Below the pieces are notes generated by a model. The model was not told the origin of the DNA and made no database searches. It saw only the letters and a list, made by a program, of their open reading frames with translations. A stretch of 64,000 nucleotides of DNA. Source: Ornithinibacillus massiliensis (GTDB lineage Bacteria; Bacillota; Bacilli; Bacillales; Amphibacillaceae). Each line of letters opens with the position of its first letter. Position 1 is the stretch's first letter. The translations under genes and the position numbers were made by a program. The stretch covers positions 744,001 through 808,000 of the forward strand of contig NZ_JAGXBY010000002.1 in the NCBI RefSeq assembly GCF_018310345.1, given 5' to 3'. Positions 25,998 to 37,620 of the stretch are shown one piece after another.

Positions 25998-27521
25998 ATG
26001 AATAAGGTAACGAAAGTTTTTTATATTTCAGTAATCATTAGTCTGTTATTCATTATTTGGGGCATCATTCCGGATAGTGTATTACCCAATGGAAACCTAG
26101 AAGCAGTTACTTCAACCATTCAAACGTATATTGTGGACAAATTTGGTTGGTTTTATTTAATCAGTGCATCATGTTTTCTCTTATTTTGCCTATTTCTTAT
26201 ATTCTCTAAATATGGTGGAATTAAATTAGGTAGACCAAACGATAAGCCGGAATACTCCTATTTGACATGGTTTGCCATGTTGTTTAGTGCAGGAATGGGG
26301 ATTGGATTAGTCTTTTGGGGGGCGGCAGAACCATTGTCACATTTTCATAATCCACCCTATGGCGATTCCATGACGAGTGATGCAGCAAAAGCCGCTATTC
26401 AATATAGCCTTTTTCATTGGGGATTCCATCCTTGGGCTATATATGCCACTATAGCACTTGCTTTAGCATATTTTAAGTTCAGAAAACATTCAACAGGATT
26501 AGTTAGTGATATATTAGTTCCCTTGTTTGGTTTAAAAGGAAAAGAAGTATGGGGAAGTATAATAGACTTTATTGTGGTATTTGCTACTGTATTTGGTGTT
26601 GCAACCTCCCTTGGATTTGGTGCGATACAAATTAGTGGTGGGTTATCATTTGTCTTCGGAATCGACCAAACTTTCTTGTTTCAAATGCTGATTATCTTAA
26701 TTGTGACAATTCTGTATATGCTCTCTGTATCTGCTGGTTTGAATAAAGGAATGAAATATTTGTCTAACTCTAATATTGTCCTTGCAGTAGCTTTAATGAT
26801 ATTCCTGTTATTTTTAGGACCTACCACGTTTATGTTAAATTACTTTACTACATCCATCGGGAATTACATTCAAAATTTGCCAAGTATGAGCCTACGTATG
26901 ACACCTTTTAACGAAGATAATACTTCATGGATCAAAGACTGGACTATTTTTTACTGGGCATGGTGGATTGCTTGGGCACCATTTGTCGGGACATTTATCG
27001 CTAGAGTGTCAAGAGGAAGAACCATTCGGGAATTTATACTTGGTGTTTTACTTGTCCCTACTATTTTTAGCGCGCTTTGGTTTACCGTTTTCGGTGGTTC
27101 GGCAATACATTTAGAATTCTTTGAAGGACTAGATATTTTTCATTATGTAGGTGAACTTGGTGAAGAAACTGTCCTGTTTGCCGTACTTGAACATTTCCCA
27201 TTATCCACCATCATGTCACTTTTAGCTATCTTGTTAATTGGTACCTTCTTTATTACATCAGCAGATTCAGCGACATTTGTTTTAGGGATGCAAACAACTG
27301 GAGGAAGACTAGATCCACCCAATTCTGTTAAGCTGATTTGGGGAATTATACAGTCTGGTGCTGCCGCGGTATTATTATGGCAAGGTGGGTTAGGTGCACT
27401 GCAAACTGCTTCTATCATTGCTGCCTTCCCATTTAGTATTATATTACTTTTAATTGTAGTTTCACTGATAAAGTCTTTTAGACAAGAAATAAAAGAAATC
27501 GAAATGAGAAGAAAAGGTTAA
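25998..27521 (+). CDS. BCCT family glycine betaine/choline transporter
   Basis: A 507-residue sodium- or proton-coupled carrier for betaine-type osmolytes. It has about twelve membrane segments, the family motif GMGIGLVFWGAAEPLSHF near residue 95, and the tryptophan-rich YWAWWIAWAPFVGTFIARVSRGR near 315-340, which contains residues of the betaine site. It is closer to OpuD/BetL-like proteins than to carnitine carriers, but the exact substrate is inferred. Osmolyte import fits a salt-tolerant Bacillaceae. Confidence 0.9.
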   Translation: MNKVTKVFYISVIISLLFIIWGIIPDSVLPNGNLEAVTSTIQTYIVDKFGWFYLISASCFLLFCLFLIFSKYGGIKLGRPNDKPEYSYLTWFAMLFSAGMGIGLVFWGAAEPLSHFHNPPYGDSMTSDAAKAAIQYSLFHWGFHPWAIYATIALALAYFKFRKHSTGLVSDILVPLFGLKGKEVWGSIIDFIVVFATVFGVATSLGFGAIQISGGLSFVFGIDQTFLFQMLIILIVTILYMLSVSAGLNKGMKYLSNSNIVLAVALMIFLLFLGPTTFMLNYFTTSIGNYIQNLPSMSLRMTPFNEDNTSWIKDWTIFYWAWWIAWAPFVGTFIARVSRGRTIREFILGVLLVPTIFSALWFTVFGGSAIHLEFFEGLDIFHYVGELGEETVLFAVLEHFPLSTIMSLLAILLIGTFFITSADSATFVLGMQTTGGRLDPPNSVKLIWGIIQSGAAAVLLWQGGLGALQTASIIAAFPFSIILLLIVVSLIKSFRQEIKEIEMRRKG

Positions 27522-27605
27522 TTCACTATTATGCCATAAATTGCCTAAGTATCTGATTAGGTTAATTAGCCTTATCCTTTTGTATGAATAAACGAAGATT
27601 ATCGG

Positions 27606-27656
27606 TCAAAAAAAGAGTGATGTCGGTTCGTCAAGAACCAAACATCACTCTTTACT
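27606..27656. terminator. Terminator between the BCCT gene and pdhD
   Basis: AAAGAGTGATGT pairs with ACATCACTCTTT around an inner GGTTC/GAACC stem. The minus strand is followed by seven T, so it mainly serves pdhD; the plus side has shorter T's. Confidence 0.9.
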
Positions 27657-27662
27657 TTAAAA

Positions 27663-29069
27663 TTAAAGCATATGAATAGGTGTTCCGAGTGCAACTTCAG
27701 CTGCTTCCATCGTAATCTCACCAAGTGTTGGGTGAGCATGAATAGTTAATGCAATATCTTCAGCAGTCATCCCTGCTTCTACAGCTAATCCAATTTCAGA
27801 AATCATATCACTTGCATTAGGGCCAGCGATTTGACCACCTAGAACTAGACCATCTTCTTTACGTGTAACTAATTTCAAGAAGCCATCTGTATTATTTAAT
27901 GATAATGCACGACCATTAGCACCGAATGGGAATTTAGCTACTTTTACATTGTAGCCTTGTTCCTTCGCTTCTGCTTCCGTTAACCCTACTGATGCAAGCT
28001 CAGGCTCAACAAATGCTACGGCAGGCATACCGATATAGTCAATCTCAGATTTTTCACCGCTGATTGCTTCAGCAGCAACTTTACCTTCATAAGAAGCTTT
28101 ATGAGCAAGTGGCGCTCCAGGAACAATATCCCCAATTGCATAAATGTTTTCTACATTTGTACGACATTGCTTATCTACTTTTACTAGACCTCTTTCGTCT
28201 AATTCAATACCAACTTGTTCAAGACCAATTTCACTAGTGTTTGGACGACGACCAACAGTAACTAGTACATAATCAGCTTCAACAACTTCCTCTTTTCCGC
28301 CAACTTCGTATGTTACTTTCACGCCATCTTTTGTTTCTTCAACACCTTTAGCCATTGCTTCTGTAACAATTGTTGCACCTTTATTTTTAAGACGTTTCTT
28401 AACAAGAGCAGTCATTTGTTTTTCAAATCCGCTCAGAATATCTTTTGCACCTTCAAGGAAGACAACTTCTGTTCCGAAGTTTGCATAAGCGGATCCAAGC
28501 TCACTGCCGACATATCCTGCACCAATTACTACCATTTTCTTCGGTACTTCTTTAAGATTTAATGCACCTGTTGAATCAAGTACACGTTCTGAGAATTTGA
28601 ATGTCGGAATTTCAATAGGTGATGAACCTGTTGCAATAATACAGTTTTTGAATGTATATGTTTGAGATGTTTTTTCATCCATTACTTTAACTGTATTTTT
28701 ATCTACAAAGTAAACTTCGCCTTTAATGATATCAACTTTATTACCTTTTAATAAACCTTCTACACCAGATGTAAGCTTATTAACTACAGATGCTTTCCAC
28801 TCTTGTACCTTCGCAAAATCAAATGTAACATTTTCAGATTTAATACCTAAATCTTCATTACCTTTTGCATGAACAACAGAATGACCAGCTTCAATTAGTG
28901 CTTTTGAAGGAATACAACCAACATTTAGACATACGCCACCAAGAGCGCCTTTATCTACGATTGTAACTTTTTGACCTAATTGTGCAGCACGAATTGCAGC
29001 AACATATCCCCCAGGACCAGCTCCGACAACTAGAGTGTCTAATTCAATTGGAAAATCTCCTACTACCAT
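27663..29069 (-). CDS. pdhD: Dihydrolipoamide dehydrogenase (E3)
   Basis: E3 reoxidises the lipoyl group of the pyruvate dehydrogenase complex with FAD and NAD. The 468-residue protein has the FAD motif [12 protein letters not shown], the redox disulfide CLNVGC (Cys47/Cys52), the NAD motif [13 protein letters not shown], and the HAHPTLGE catalytic His-Glu at the dimer interface. It starts five bases after pdhC. Last gene of pdhABCD, followed by a terminator. It may also serve 2-oxoglutarate dehydrogenase. Confidence 0.97.
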   Translation of the reverse strand: MVVGDFPIELDTLVVGAGPGGYVAAIRAAQLGQKVTIVDKGALGGVCLNVGCIPSKALIEAGHSVVHAKGNEDLGIKSENVTFDFAKVQEWKASVVNKLTSGVEGLLKGNKVDIIKGEVYFVDKNTVKVMDEKTSQTYTFKNCIIATGSSPIEIPTFKFSERVLDSTGALNLKEVPKKMVVIGAGYVGSELGSAYANFGTEVVFLEGAKDILSGFEKQMTALVKKRLKNKGATIVTEAMAKGVEETKDGVKVTYEVGGKEEVVEADYVLVTVGRRPNTSEIGLEQVGIELDERGLVKVDKQCRTNVENIYAIGDIVPGAPLAHKASYEGKVAAEAISGEKSEIDYIGMPAVAFVEPELASVGLTEAEAKEQGYNVKVAKFPFGANGRALSLNNTDGFLKLVTRKEDGLVLGGQIAGPNASDMISEIGLAVEAGMTAEDIALTIHAHPTLGEITMEAAEVALGTPIHML

Positions 29070-29074
29070 AATCC

Positions 29075-30358
29075 TTACGCCTCCATCATGATTAATTGTG
29101 GATCATTTAATAATCGCTTGATTTGATTTAAGGCCATTTGAGCAGTTGCACCATCAACAATACGGTGGTCAAAGCTCAAGGAAACTGCAAGTACTGGAGC
29201 AATTACTACTTCTCCGTCACGAACAATTGGTTTCTCAGCAATTCGGCCAATACCTAGAATAGCTGCTTCTGGATAGTTGATAACTGGAGTAAACCATTGA
29301 CCACCAGCAGAACCAATGTTAGAAATAGTACTTGAAGCGCCTTTCATCTCATCTGGTGCTAGTTTACCACTTCTAGCTTTTTCTGCCAATTCATTAATTT
29401 CAGCAGAAATGGCGAAAATAGATTTACGATCAGCATTTTTAACTACAGGAACTAATAATCCTTTATCTGTATCTGCAGCGATTCCAACATTGTAGTAATG
29501 TTTTTGAACAATTTCTTCTGTAGCATCATCGATAGATGCGTTTAAAATAGGATATTGTTTTAAAGCTGAAACTAGAGCTTTTACTACGTATGGTAAGTAC
29601 GTAAGCTTAATTCCTTGATCAATTGCTGCTTGTTTAAATTTCTTACGATGTGCAACTAGTTCTGTAACATCTACTTCGTCCATTAACGTTACGTGAGGTG
29701 CTTTCGTCTTCGAATTAACCATCGCTTTCGCAATTGCTTTACGAATTGGACTCATTTTCTCACGAGTTTCTGGGAAGTCACCTTCTAGTACAGGTGCTTT
29801 AGCAGATTTTTCTTCAGCTGGTGCTGTTTCTGTAGCAGTAGCTTCCGTACCCTGAGCTTGAGATGTGCCACCTGTTAAGAAATTATCAATATCTTCTTTT
29901 GTAATACGGCCATTATTTCCAGAGCCTGTTACTTGTTTGATATTAACGTTGTTTTCACGAGCATATTTACGTACAGAAGGCATCGCAATTACACGCTTTG
30001 TTTCATCTACAACAGTTTCTGCTTGCGCGTTATTTGGAGAAACTTCCATTTTTGGTGATTCTGTTTTCGCTTCTTCAACAACAGCTTCAGCTGGTTCTTC
30101 ACTTCCAGCATCTTCATAGCCTTCTGCATCAAAGGAAATAAGTGTATCACCTACGATAGCTACTTCTCCTTCTTGTACAAAAATCTTTGTTACCGTACCT
30201 TCTACTGGAGAAGGGATTTCTACTACAGCTTTATCGTTTTGTACTTCACAAAGAATGTCATCTTCTTTAACTTCGTCGCCTTCTTTTACCATCCATGAAA
30301 CAATCTCACCTTCGTGGATTCCTTCACCAATATCCGGTAATTTAAATTCAAAAGCCAT
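29075..30358 (-). CDS. pdhC: Dihydrolipoamide acetyltransferase (E2)
   Basis: The core of the pyruvate dehydrogenase complex, moving the acetyl group to CoA. The 427-residue protein has one lipoyl domain (lipoylated Lys43 in DKAVVE), an acidic Ala/Glu linker, a peripheral subunit-binding domain (about 120-155, [12 protein letters not shown]), a second linker and the catalytic domain ending with DHRIVDGA. A single lipoyl domain is the usual Bacillus state. Confidence 0.97.
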   Translation of the reverse strand: MAFEFKLPDIGEGIHEGEIVSWMVKEGDEVKEDDILCEVQNDKAVVEIPSPVEGTVTKIFVQEGEVAIVGDTLISFDAEGYEDAGSEEPAEAVVEEAKTESPKMEVSPNNAQAETVVDETKRVIAMPSVRKYARENNVNIKQVTGSGNNGRITKEDIDNFLTGGTSQAQGTEATATETAPAEEKSAKAPVLEGDFPETREKMSPIRKAIAKAMVNSKTKAPHVTLMDEVDVTELVAHRKKFKQAAIDQGIKLTYLPYVVKALVSALKQYPILNASIDDATEEIVQKHYYNVGIAADTDKGLLVPVVKNADRKSIFAISAEINELAEKARSGKLAPDEMKGASSTISNIGSAGGQWFTPVINYPEAAILGIGRIAEKPIVRDGEVVIAPVLAVSLSFDHRIVDGATAQMALNQIKRLLNDPQLIMMEA

Positions 30359-30379
30359 TTAAATAGCCTCCTTTTACTT

Positions 30380-31357
30380 TTAGAAATTCACTACTGTGTT
30401 TACTTTTTCAATGATGTCGTTGTAATTTGGTAACCAAACTTCTTCTGCTTCTGAGAATGGGTATACCGTATCAGGTGCAGTAACACGCAATACTGGAGCT
30501 TCTAAATGTAAAATTGCTCTTTCTTGAATCTCAGCAACAACATTTGCAGCAATACCAGCTTGACGCTGAGCTTCTTGAACCACAACTACACGATTGGTTT
30601 TCTTAACTGATTCTAATATAGTATCTATGTCAATTGGAGAAACCGTACGTAAGTCGATTACTTCAACATCAATTCCATTCTTCTCAAGCTCTTCTGCAGC
30701 TTTTAGAGAAGCATGTACCATTGCACCGTAAGTTACAATTGTTACGTCTTTTCCTTCACGTTTTACATCTGCTTTTCCAAGCTCGATTGTATATTCACCT
30801 TCAGGAACTTCACCACGGAAAGAGCGGTATAATTTCATGTGTTCTAGGTAAATTACAGGATCATTATCACGAATAGCTGAAATTAATAGTCCTTTTGCAT
30901 CGTATGGAGTAGATGGAATAACTACTTTCAAACCAGGTTGTTGTGCCATTAATCCTTCTAATGAATCAGCATGTAATTCTGGAGTGTGTACTCCACCACC
31001 AAATGGTGAACGAACAGTAATAGGTGCAGTATGAGTACCACCAGAACGATAACGCATACGTGCCATTTGACCACTAATAGAATCAATTACTTCATACACA
31101 AAGCCGAAGAATTGAATTTCCGGTACTGGGCGATATCCTTGCAATGCTAGACCAATTGCAAGACCACCAATTCCAGATTCAGCTAATGGCGTATCAAATA
31201 CACGATCTTCCCCGAATTCTTTTTGAAGGCCTTCTGTAGCACGGAATACCCCACCATTTTGGCCGACATCTTCACCAAACACTAACACGTTTTCATCATT
31301 TTTCAATTCTACGCGTAGTGCATCAGTGATTGCTTGAATCATTGTCATTTGTGCCAT
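30380..31357 (-). CDS. pdhB: Pyruvate dehydrogenase E1 beta subunit
   Basis: The beta subunit of the thiamine diphosphate E1 heterotetramer. The 325-residue protein starts with the transketolase-type fold ([29 protein letters not shown] with the catalytic glutamate region) and ends with the transketolase C domain ([12 protein letters not shown]). It begins three bases after pdhA and is followed by pdhC. Confidence 0.97.
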   Translation of the reverse strand: MAQMTMIQAITDALRVELKNDENVLVFGEDVGQNGGVFRATEGLQKEFGEDRVFDTPLAESGIGGLAIGLALQGYRPVPEIQFFGFVYEVIDSISGQMARMRYRSGGTHTAPITVRSPFGGGVHTPELHADSLEGLMAQQPGLKVVIPSTPYDAKGLLISAIRDNDPVIYLEHMKLYRSFRGEVPEGEYTIELGKADVKREGKDVTIVTYGAMVHASLKAAEELEKNGIDVEVIDLRTVSPIDIDTILESVKKTNRVVVVQEAQRQAGIAANVVAEIQERAILHLEAPVLRVTAPDTVYPFSEAEEVWLPNYNDIIEKVNTVVNF

Positions 31358-31360
31358 TTT

Positions 31361-32449
<1,089 letters not shown>

Positions 32450-32637
32450 TCACCTCTTCCTTTCATGTATCCTTATAAATTTATCTTTACTATCCTTCCC
32501 AAAAACTTGGAAAATCTGTACCTATTTGCTCATATTTATGCCTACATGCAAATCGGTTGTAATCATAAGTGGAGAAACAGCCAAAACTGTTACATAAATT
32601 CCGCAAAAAATACTGGTACAATTTTTAATACATGTAA

Positions 32638-32667
32638 AGTTTAGCGTATATAATCCCTTTAGGTCAA
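32638..32667 (-). promoter_or_regulatory. Probable pdh operon promoter
   Basis: On the minus strand TTGACC, 18 bases, TAAACT, giving a leader of about 190 bases before pdhA. The leader (32444-32632) shows no gene, no clear riboswitch and no strong hairpin. A second TTGTAC/TTTATG pair lies within it. Confidence 0.45.
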
Positions 32668-32765
32668 CTACTTTGTTTTATATTTTCACATCTTCATTAA
32701 GACAGTTTCTTGGACACTGCCCTAATCTGTTATAGTTACAATTTTATTCTGTTACATTTTGAAAC

Positions 32766-32803
32766 AAAAAAGAGCCTCCCTAATATGCTAGGGAAGCTCT
32801 CTT
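32766..32803 (-). terminator. Terminator after ykyA
   Basis: On the minus strand GAGCTTCCCTA pairs with TAGGGAGGCTC (one mismatch) over a 6-base loop, followed by six T. Confidence 0.9.
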
Positions 32804-32818
32804 ACAAGTTAGGCTTCG

Positions 32819-33475
32819 TTAATCAATATATTTCACATTAATCTCAGCTACTTCATAGAAGTTCTTTTTTAATTCATTATATTCAGAAGTATAGTCATTA
32901 AAAAGGCTATTCGCTTCAATTACTTCTTGATACTTTAAATTAACCTTCTCAACTTGTTCTTGCAACGCTTCTTGCTCTAAATCCTCACGTTGTAGCATCT
33001 CATATAATTGCTTTTCAAGCTCTAAGGACTCATTATATGTCTTGTTTAGAATATCATAAGCATCAAAACGATTAATCATGGTGTCATACATCGTTAACGC
33101 CTTCTCTTTAACTTCCTCATCCTTTATTTCGCCAATCAACTCTTTAGACTGTTCGAATTCTGCGCGAGAAGCATCTAGGCTTTCTTTCTCCAAGCTTATT
33201 CTTTCGTCTCTCTTCTCAATGGACTCAAGCGCTCTTTCCGCGAATTCTTTTATTTGATCTAGTTCTTCAATTCCTAGCTCAATGATTTGTTTATATAATT
33301 CTTGTTCTTCCTGCTCTAGCTTCGTAATTTCATCTTGTTGCTCCTGAAAACCCTCTTCTAATTTAACTGCCTCTTCCAAATGATTATATATTTGCGTTTC
33401 CGGACTATTTCCACACCCAGCTAATAGGAAAACCATTCCTAACATAATAACTAGTATTAAGTGATTATATCTCAC
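32819..33475 (-). CDS. ykyA: YkyA-type lipoprotein
   Basis: A 218-residue lipoprotein with lipobox LLAGC (Cys21) and a long, strongly charged helical body (about 35-205) rich in Glu, Gln and Leu that should form coiled coil. It matches the YkyA family, found next to pdhA in Bacillus; function is unknown. The start is GTG at 33475, with GGGGGA upstream. It has its own terminator before pdhA. Confidence 0.82.
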   Translation of the reverse strand: MRYNHLILVIMLGMVFLLAGCGNSPETQIYNHLEEAVKLEEGFQEQQDEITKLEQEEQELYKQIIELGIEELDQIKEFAERALESIEKRDERISLEKESLDASRAEFEQSKELIGEIKDEEVKEKALTMYDTMINRFDAYDILNKTYNESLELEKQLYEMLQREDLEQEALQEQVEKVNLKYQEVIEANSLFNDYTSEYNELKKNFYEVAEINVKYID

Positions 33476-33687
33476 GTTTTCTTATCCCCCTCAAAAACTT
33501 CTCGTATAATAACTACTCTGTGTCGAACTGTTAAATAGTATATCATAAATTATCATTAAAGCATTTATTAATTATTACTTGTCTTCTATAAGTAAAAATA
33601 TGCCTTCTAAACTAATTATATGATAAACTATTTAATTGACTATAATATGATAAATATAGGACCATTATAGAGTTGGAGTGAATCAAA

Positions 33688-34239
33688 ATGCTAACTATGA
33701 ATGATATTGTACGTGAGGGGCACCCTTCATTAAGGGAAGTTGCAAATGAAGTACCACTTCCACCTTCCGAGGAAGAAGTTTCCTTACTAAAAGAAATGCT
33801 TGAGTTTTTACAAAATAGTCAAGATGAAAAAATCTGTGCACGATATAATTTGAGACCTGGTGTAGGGCTTGCAGCACCACAATTAGGAATTAACAAAAGG
33901 ATGATGGCTGTGCATTTCGAGGATGGTAATGGCGATCAATATAGCTACGGTTTGTTTAACCCTAAAATTGTAAGTCATTCTGTTGAGAAGGCTTATTTAA
34001 CGGTGGGAGAAGGATGCCTATCTGTTGACCGTAATGTAGAAGGTTTTGTTCCACGTTATGCACGTATTACCGTTACTGCAACAGATATAAATGGTAATCA
34101 AGTAAAGCTTCGTTTGAAGGATTATGCTGCAATTGTATTCCAGCACGAAATTGATCATTTGAATGGTATTATGTTCTACGATCATATTGATAAAGAAAAT
34201 CCTTTTGCAATTCCTGAAAATTCGAAAGCTATCGATTAG
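33688..34239 (+). CDS. def: Peptide deformylase
   Basis: Removes the formyl group from the starting methionine of new proteins. The 183-residue protein has the three family motifs: [10 protein letters not shown] (about 64-73), EGCLS (about 109-113, metal Cys) and HEIDHLNG (about 153-160, metal His and catalytic Glu). The long loop before motif 1 places it with type 2 deformylases such as B. subtilis YkrB/DefB. A hairpin terminator follows. Confidence 0.96.
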   Translation: MLTMNDIVREGHPSLREVANEVPLPPSEEEVSLLKEMLEFLQNSQDEKICARYNLRPGVGLAAPQLGINKRMMAVHFEDGNGDQYSYGLFNPKIVSHSVEKAYLTVGEGCLSVDRNVEGFVPRYARITVTATDINGNQVKLRLKDYAAIVFQHEIDHLNGIMFYDHIDKENPFAIPENSKAID

Positions 34240-34242
34240 TTA

Positions 34243-34276
34243 TGAAGGGTCGACCACAAGGTCAGACCCTTTTTTT
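34243..34276 (+). terminator. Terminator after def
   Basis: AGGGTC and GACCCT pair with an inner GACC/GGTC stem, followed by seven T. Confidence 0.85.
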
Positions 34277-34503
34277 ATACAATGCATAGAAAACGGTATT
34301 CTCGAGAAACATAAGGTTAAGAAACTGGACCTTGGTACCTAACTAACGTTTAAATAGCTTTCTTAATAAAATGTTTTTTAAAGTAAATCGTTGATTTTTA
34401 TTTCAATATTTTCAAATCCATACTATACTATAAATAAGAGGGATTGGACGGTAGAAAATTATATTTGCTTTTCTTTAATCTTTTGAAAGGAGTGTATGTC
34501 CTT

Positions 34504-34590
34504 ATGTTACGTCGCCTAAAAGAAAAGCTAAAGAAGCGTTGGAAAGATTTTTTAGGCCGAGGACGTGTACCATCAACTTTTAGAGAATAA
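34504..34590 (+). CDS. 28-residue basic peptide, unknown
   Basis: A short frame, MLRRLKEKLKKRWKDFLGRG and eight more residues, preceded by AAAGGAG eleven bases upstream. Nine of the first sixteen residues are Lys or Arg and they would form an amphipathic helix. An 11-bp AAAAAGGCAGG/CCTGTCTTTTT stem around a long loop follows at 34595-34668. It lies between def and rpoY. I do not recognise it; the good ribosome binding site and the hairpin after it argue it is real. Confidence 0.5.
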   Translation: MLRRLKEKLKKRWKDFLGRGRVPSTFRE

Positions 34591-34835
34591 AGAAAAAAAG
34601 GCAGGGTATAAATGATAGCCAATCTACCGATAATGATAAATCTAACATAGTCATTCACCTGTCTTTTTGTTAAGTTACATGGTGTGAACGGATTATAAAG
34701 ATGCGGAATATAGTTAGGATGTACGATAGACTCTAAGTCAATCGTTATATTAAAATGAATGGATTAAACGGACCGATTCTAATCGGAAATAATTACATAA
34801 TGAGCTTAAGCTAATTAGTAATAACGGATATCTTC
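34591..34835 (+). other. Intergenic stretch upstream of rpoY
   Basis: No gene is seen. It holds the long inverted repeat at 34595-34668, which may be a weak terminator for the 28-codon ORF, and a perfect CCGATT CT AATCGG palindrome (34779-34792) about 45 bases upstream of the probable rpoY promoter that could be a protein-binding site. Confidence 0.4.
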
Positions 34836-34863
34836 TTTACATTTTTTGAATGGTAAATATAAA
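34836..34863 (+). promoter_or_regulatory. Probable promoter for rpoY-rnjA
   Basis: TTTACA, 16 bases, TATAAA, 28 bases before the rpoY ATG. Confidence 0.4.
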
Positions 34864-34890
34864 GTTATAGAGAGAGACAGGAGAGATAGT

Positions 34891-35100
34891 ATGATTTTTA
34901 AAGTAATATACCAAGAATCTAGACAAGAAATACCAGTACGAGAACGTTCTAAAAGCCTTTATGTTGAAGCAGATTCTGAAAAGGAAGTAAGACAAAAATT
35001 AAGCAATCGCAACTACAATATCGAATTCATCCACCCACTAGATGAAGCACATTTAGCATATGAAAAACAATCCGAAGATTTTAAAGTGGAGAATGTTTAA
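34891..35100 (+). CDS. rpoY: RNA polymerase epsilon subunit
   Basis: RpoY (YkzG), a small accessory subunit of Firmicute RNA polymerase. The 69-residue protein starts [19 protein letters not shown] and includes [11 protein letters not shown] and [14 protein letters not shown], the family core. The ATG at 34891 follows GGAGAG; the longer frame upstream has no family similarity. It ends three bases before rnjA, a conserved pair linking transcription and RNA decay. Confidence 0.92.
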   Translation: MIFKVIYQESRQEIPVRERSKSLYVEADSEKEVRQKLSNRNYNIEFIHPLDEAHLAYEKQSEDFKVENV

Positions 35101-35103
35101 AAA

Positions 35104-36771
35104 ATGAAATTCGTAAAAAATGATCAGGCAGCAGTATTTGCACTAGGTGGACTTGGTGAAATAGGAAAAAATACGTACGGAGTACAATTTCAAGATGAAA
35201 TAATTCTAATTGATGCTGGGATTAAATTCCCTGAAGATGAGTTACTTGGTATTGATTATGTTATTCCTGACTACACCTATTTAGTGCAAAATCAAGATAA
35301 AATAAAAGGCTTAATTGTAACACATGGTCATGAAGATCATATTGGTGGAATTCCTTATTTACTGCGTGAAATTAACATTCCTATATACGCAGGTAAGCTG
35401 GCGATTGGCTTAATTCGAAATAAATTAGAAGAACATGGATTATTAAGAAATGCAAAATTACATACCATTCAAGAAGATGATATCATTAAATTCCGTAAAA
35501 CATCTGTTAGCTTTTTCCGTACCACACACAGTATTCCCGATGCATATGGTATAGTCGTAAAGACACCACCAGGCAACATCGTTCATACCGGTGACTTTAA
35601 GTTTGATTTCACACCAGTTGGGGAACCTGCAAACTTAGCAAAAATGGCAGAAATAGGAAAAGAAGGTGTACTTTGTCTTCTTTCAGATAGTACGAATAGT
35701 GAAGTTCCAGGCTTTACTTTGTCTGAAAAAGTAGTTGGAGCAAATATTAGCGATATATTCAGTCGTGTAACTGGAAGAATTATTTTCGCTACCTTTGCCT
35801 CAAATATTTACCGTCTTCAACAGATGGTAGAAGCTGCTGTTCGCTATAATCGAAAAGTTGCTGTATTTGGGCGTAGTATGGAATCTGCTATTAAGTTAGG
35901 TCAAGAGCTTGGCTATATTCAAGCTCCAAAAGATACATTTATCGAAGCAAACGAGATTAATCGTCTCCCAGCAAATGAAGTAACCATTCTTTGTACCGGA
36001 TCTCAAGGCGAGCCGATGGCAGCATTATCTCGAATTGCAAATGGGACACATAGACAAATTCAAATAATCCCTGGTGACACAGTAGTATTTTCTTCTTCGC
36101 CAATCCCTGGAAATACATTAAGTGTTAGCAAGACCATCAATATGTTGTACCGTGCCGGTGCAGAGGTTATTCATGGTAAATTAAATGATATTCACACTTC
36201 TGGACACGGAAGCCAAGAAGAACAAAAGCTAATGTTACGCTTAATGCAGCCGAAGTACTTTATGCCGATTCACGGTGAATACCGTATGTTAGTGGAGCAC
36301 ACTAAATTAGCTGAAATGTGTGGCGTAAATCTAGAAAATTCCTTCGTTATGGATAATGGTGATGTGCTAGCTTTAAGTAAAGATACTGCACAAGTATCCG
36401 GAAAGATTCCTTCTGGTTCTGTATATGTAGACGGAAGCGGTATTGGTGACATAGGTAATATTGTCTTACGTGATCGCCGTATTCTATCGGAAGAAGGATT
36501 AGTTATTGTAGTCGTAAGTATTAACATGAAGGAGTTCAAGATTGCTGCAGGACCTGATATCATTTCTCGTGGTTTTGTTTATATGCGTGAATCAGAGGAC
36601 ATGATTAATCAAGCTCAAAAGCTTGTTTCTGCACACTTGAATAAAGTAATGGAGAGAAAAACGACACAATGGTCTGAAATTAAAAACGAAATTACAGATA
36701 CAATTGCTCCATTCCTATATGAGAAAACGAAACGCCGTCCAATGATCTTACCGATTATTATGGAAGTTTAA
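35104..36771 (+). CDS. rnjA: Ribonuclease J1
   Basis: RNase J1 is a 5'-exonuclease and endonuclease for mRNA decay and rRNA maturation. The 555-residue protein has the beta-lactamase/beta-CASP fold: the zinc motif HGHEDH (His74, His76, Asp78, His79), the metal Asp in [11 protein letters not shown], the beta-CASP region (about 215-350) and the carboxy [14 protein letters not shown] with PIHGEYRM. It follows rpoY closely. Strong terminator downstream. In B. subtilis SR1P and GapA act with this enzyme, and an SR1P gene lies in this window. Confidence 0.97.
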   Translation: MKFVKNDQAAVFALGGLGEIGKNTYGVQFQDEIILIDAGIKFPEDELLGIDYVIPDYTYLVQNQDKIKGLIVTHGHEDHIGGIPYLLREINIPIYAGKLAIGLIRNKLEEHGLLRNAKLHTIQEDDIIKFRKTSVSFFRTTHSIPDAYGIVVKTPPGNIVHTGDFKFDFTPVGEPANLAKMAEIGKEGVLCLLSDSTNSEVPGFTLSEKVVGANISDIFSRVTGRIIFATFASNIYRLQQMVEAAVRYNRKVAVFGRSMESAIKLGQELGYIQAPKDTFIEANEINRLPANEVTILCTGSQGEPMAALSRIANGTHRQIQIIPGDTVVFSSSPIPGNTLSVSKTINMLYRAGAEVIHGKLNDIHTSGHGSQEEQKLMLRLMQPKYFMPIHGEYRMLVEHTKLAEMCGVNLENSFVMDNGDVLALSKDTAQVSGKIPSGSVYVDGSGIGDIGNIVLRDRRILSEEGLVIVVVSINMKEFKIAAGPDIISRGFVYMRESEDMINQAQKLVSAHLNKVMERKTTQWSEIKNEITDTIAPFLYEKTKRRPMILPIIMEV

Positions 36772-36772
36772 A

Positions 36773-36817
36773 AAAGTCTTCTAAGGGGTATGACTCCTTA
36801 GAAGACTTTCTTTTTTA
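36773..36817. terminator. Bidirectional terminator between rnjA and ktrC
   Basis: AAAGTCTTCTAAGG pairs with CCTTAGAAGACTTT over a 9-base loop, with A's before and T's after. Confidence 0.92.
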
Positions 36818-36854
36818 TGTAATATGAACAAACTCCATTCCATTAAAACGAAAA

Positions 36855-37523
36855 TTAATCATCTATCACTAGCTGCCTTTCAAATCTAGCAATGTCTTTA
36901 TCTGCACCTACTACAACTAATATATCGTTTTCTGTCAGTATATCGTCTGGAGTTGGCGATACGTTTATATCTCTCCCCTGCTTAATCGCAACAACTGTAC
37001 ACCCGAATTTTGCACGTATATCGAGTTCAATAATAGACTTACCTGTCATTTTCTTGCCTGCTTTTACCTCGACAATACTGTGGTCATCTGAAAGTTCTAG
37101 ATAATCAACAATATTATTGGAAATAATACTATGAGCTATTCTTCGGCCCATGTCTCTTTCCGGGTGTACTACTTGATGGGCTCCAATTTTATGTAGTATT
37201 TTGGCATGGTAATCATTTTGAGCTTTTACTGTAATTCGCTGTACACCTAATTCGACTAATACTACGGTTGTCAAAATACTAGCTTGGATGTTATCACCAA
37301 TAGCAACAATAACATGGTCAATGTTTTTAATACCTAATTCTTTCAATGTCGTTTCATCGGTTGAGTCAGCTATCACTGCGTGAGAAGCAATATGTTTAAA
37401 TTGATTCACTTTTTCCTCATCACGATCTATAGCTAATACTTCCATTCCCTCACGGCTTAATTCCTGACAAATACTCCCCCCGAATCTTCCTAAACCAATA
37501 ACTGCAAATTCCTTTTTTCTCAT
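36855..37523 (-). CDS. ktrC: Ktr potassium channel regulatory subunit
   Basis: A 222-residue cytoplasmic RCK protein that gates the KtrD potassium pore. Residues about 5-130 form the nucleotide-binding RCK_N domain (AVIGLGRFGGSICQEL; VLAIDRDEEKVNQF), and about 140-220 the RCK_C domain, which in this family binds cyclic di-AMP. It is closer to KtrC than KtrA by its place next to rnjA, as in B. subtilis (ykqB). The membrane partner ktrD lies at 56755. Confidence 0.92.
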   Translation of the reverse strand: MRKKEFAVIGLGRFGGSICQELSREGMEVLAIDRDEEKVNQFKHIASHAVIADSTDETTLKELGIKNIDHVIVAIGDNIQASILTTVVLVELGVQRITVKAQNDYHAKILHKIGAHQVVHPERDMGRRIAHSIISNNIVDYLELSDDHSIVEVKAGKKMTGKSIIELDIRAKFGCTVVAIKQGRDINVSPTPDDILTENDILVVVGADKDIARFERQLVIDD

Positions 37524-37575
37524 TAGAGTTCCTCCATCAATATCCTTCTATCAATTATACTTTAACAATTGTAAG

Positions 37576-37612
37576 AAAAAGAAGCAATTTCCCTATCGAA
37601 AATTGCTTCGTG
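37576..37612 (-). terminator. Terminator after the ABC exporter genes
   Basis: On the minus strand GAAGCAATTT pairs with AAATTGCTTC over a 9-base loop, followed by five T. Confidence 0.88.
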
Positions 37613-37620
37613 TTCCTGTT

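Noticed and set aside
34428..34658. 76-codon minus-strand frame
   Set aside because: It is the antisense of the 28-codon ORF and its following hairpin, and has no ribosome binding site.
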